From Olleya sp. Hel_I_94 (GTDB taxonomy: Bacteria; Bacteroidota; Bacteroidia; Flavobacteriales; Flavobacteriaceae), in NCBI RefSeq assembly GCF_007827365.1, contig NZ_VISI01000002.1, forward strand, positions 2,733,001 through 2,797,000: DNA of 64,000 nt. The letters are read 5' to 3'. A program made the translations under genes and the position numbers. The notes beneath the pieces were generated by a model. It saw nothing but the letters and a program-made list of their open reading frames with translations. It was not told the origin of the DNA and made no database searches. Below, one piece after another: positions 63,189-64,000 of this stretch (the stretch's first letter is position 1; each line of letters starts with the position of its first letter).

Positions 63189-64000
63189 ATGCCATTACAG
63201 CCTAAGTTAACGCGTTTCAATCAAAACGTATTGTCTAAATATCAAATATACAATGGTATTTTTATGACCCTTCCTTTTGATACAATTACTAAAACAGGTG
63301 TGTTATTACCACTGTTTCATGAAACATGCAAAAATGGGTTTGAAGATGGGCATAATCCTACTATTATTGTAGATACTTTTTTTAAAAAATATCAAGCTAG
63401 ACGTTCAGACAAATCCAAGATAGATTTGTTGTTTAGGTTTATTCAGTATATTGAAAGACAAGTCGTTTTATTTGATGCTATTGAGGATGCTGCTTTCCCG
63501 ATTGTTAATAATATGGATGGAATTGGTACACTTAGAAGTTTAAAAGAAAGTGCTGCTGCAGAAGGAAAGCTAGATAAGTTACGTCAGTATTTAGAAGAGT
63601 TTAAAGTTAGAATTGTGCTAACAGCACATCCAACACAATTTTATCCTGGTACTGTTTTAGGAATTATCACAGACTTGACAGAAGCTGTTAGAGAAAACGA
63701 CTTACTTCGTATAAATGATTTGTTAGCGCAATTAGGAAAAACACCATTTTTTAAACATGAAAAACCAACACCTTACGATGAAGCGGTTAGCTTAATCTGG
63801 TATCTAGAAAATGTGTTTTATGAATCCTTTGGAAAAATATATGACTATATCCAACAAAATATTTTTGACGGGAAACATATAGATAACGATATTATTAACA
63901 TTGGTTTTTGGCCAGGAGGAGACAGAGATGGTAACCCATTTGTTACACCAGAAATTACAGTTAAAGTCGCAGAAAGGTTACACGAAACTATTATTAAAAA
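63189..64000 (+). CDS. ppc: Phosphoenolpyruvate carboxylase, N-terminal part (cut by window edge)
   Basis: The frame opens at ATG 63189 and runs off the window after 270 complete codons. It contains the catalytic-His segment VLTAHPTQ (His147) and the family signature GFWPGGDRDGNPFVT (about 239-253), diagnostic of phosphoenolpyruvate carboxylase, which makes oxaloacetate from PEP and bicarbonate. The full protein should be about 850 residues, so roughly two-thirds is missing. It is divergent from metK, with ~190 bp of AT-rich sequence beyond the metK promoter. Confidence 0.92.
   Translation, partial: MPLQPKLTRFNQNVLSKYQIYNGIFMTLPFDTITKTGVLLPLFHETCKNGFEDGHNPTIIVDTFFKKYQARRSDKSKIDLLFRFIQYIERQVVLFDAIEDAAFPIVNNMDGIGTLRSLKESAAAEGKLDKLRQYLEEFKVRIVLTAHPTQFYPGTVLGIITDLTEAVRENDLLRINDLLAQLGKTPFFKHEKPTPYDEAVSLIWYLENVFYESFGKIYDYIQQNIFDGKHIDNDIINIGFWPGGDRDGNPFVTPEITVKVAERLHETIIK

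Overview
This is a low-GC window from a member of the Bacteroidota, almost certainly a marine Flavobacteriaceae (my guess is the Olleya/Lacinutrix/Bizionia/Psychroserpens neighbourhood; the genus is inference only). The grounds are: a short primary sigma factor without region 1.1, promoters of the TAnnTTTG type with almost no Shine-Dalgarno sites, a PorT-type gliding/type IX secretion protein next to ubiE, a TamL-type lipoprotein/beta-barrel protein, many lipoproteins with short lipoboxes, a mevalonate-pathway pair, and FtsZ/MraY/AccD variants typical of this family. It is core chromosome: I see no insertion sequence, phage, CRISPR array, rRNA operon or origin.

Layout. 1-9.6 kb: a truncated HD-domain gene, a very large phosphoesterase/beta-barrel lipoprotein, a DUF2254 membrane protein, a glycerophosphodiesterase overlapping a flavoprotein gene, a DUF1697 gene and a TetR regulator. 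9.8-12.9 kb: mevalonate genes (mvaD, mevalonate kinase), a 41-residue membrane protein and a UbiA prenyltransferase, with a likely TetR operator in front. 12.9-15.3 kb: an RluB-like protein that has lost its catalytic Asp, engB and an alpha/beta hydrolase. 15.6-31.3 kb: the complete dcw division/cell-wall cluster in the order mraZ-rsmH-ftsL-ftsI-murE-mraY-murD-ftsW-murG-murC-ftsQ-ftsA-ftsZ, headed by three 10-bp MraZ boxes and closed by a terminator. 31.4-37.7 kb: yqeY, tRNA-Arg(UCG), an MtfA-like peptidase, a CBS protein, rpe, a BLUF photoreceptor, rpoD and an HTH protein. 37.7-45.1 kb: proC-proB-proA, a processive glycosyltransferase, pnp and rpsO. 45.3-52.9 kb: an orphan PAS kinase, an exported peptide deformylase, accD, fba, tamL and an SpoU methyltransferase. 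52.9-64 kb: porT/ubiE, trkA-trkH, small membrane proteins (one apparently frameshifted), aspC, a fatty acid desaturase, rsmG, metK behind a SAM-II-like riboswitch, and the start of ppc.

How the genes work together. The dcw cluster makes UDP-MurNAc-pentapeptide and lipid II (MurE, D, C, MraY, MurG; murF and ddl are elsewhere) and builds the septal ring (FtsZ, A, Q, L, W, I). MvaD and mevalonate kinase supply isoprenoid units, and the UbiA enzyme beside them is a plausible consumer. ProB/A/C form one proline operon. TrkA/TrkH form a K+ uptake unit.

The items most worth a second look are the degenerate RluB paralogue, the SAM-II-like leader of metK, the lipoprotein peptide deformylase, the zinc-less AccD, a two-copy dispersed palindromic repeat, the MraZ operator, a 74-nt intergenic hairpin, and the frameshifted small membrane ORF. 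I found no clear multi-gene defence system; the only hint is the HD gene cut by the left edge.
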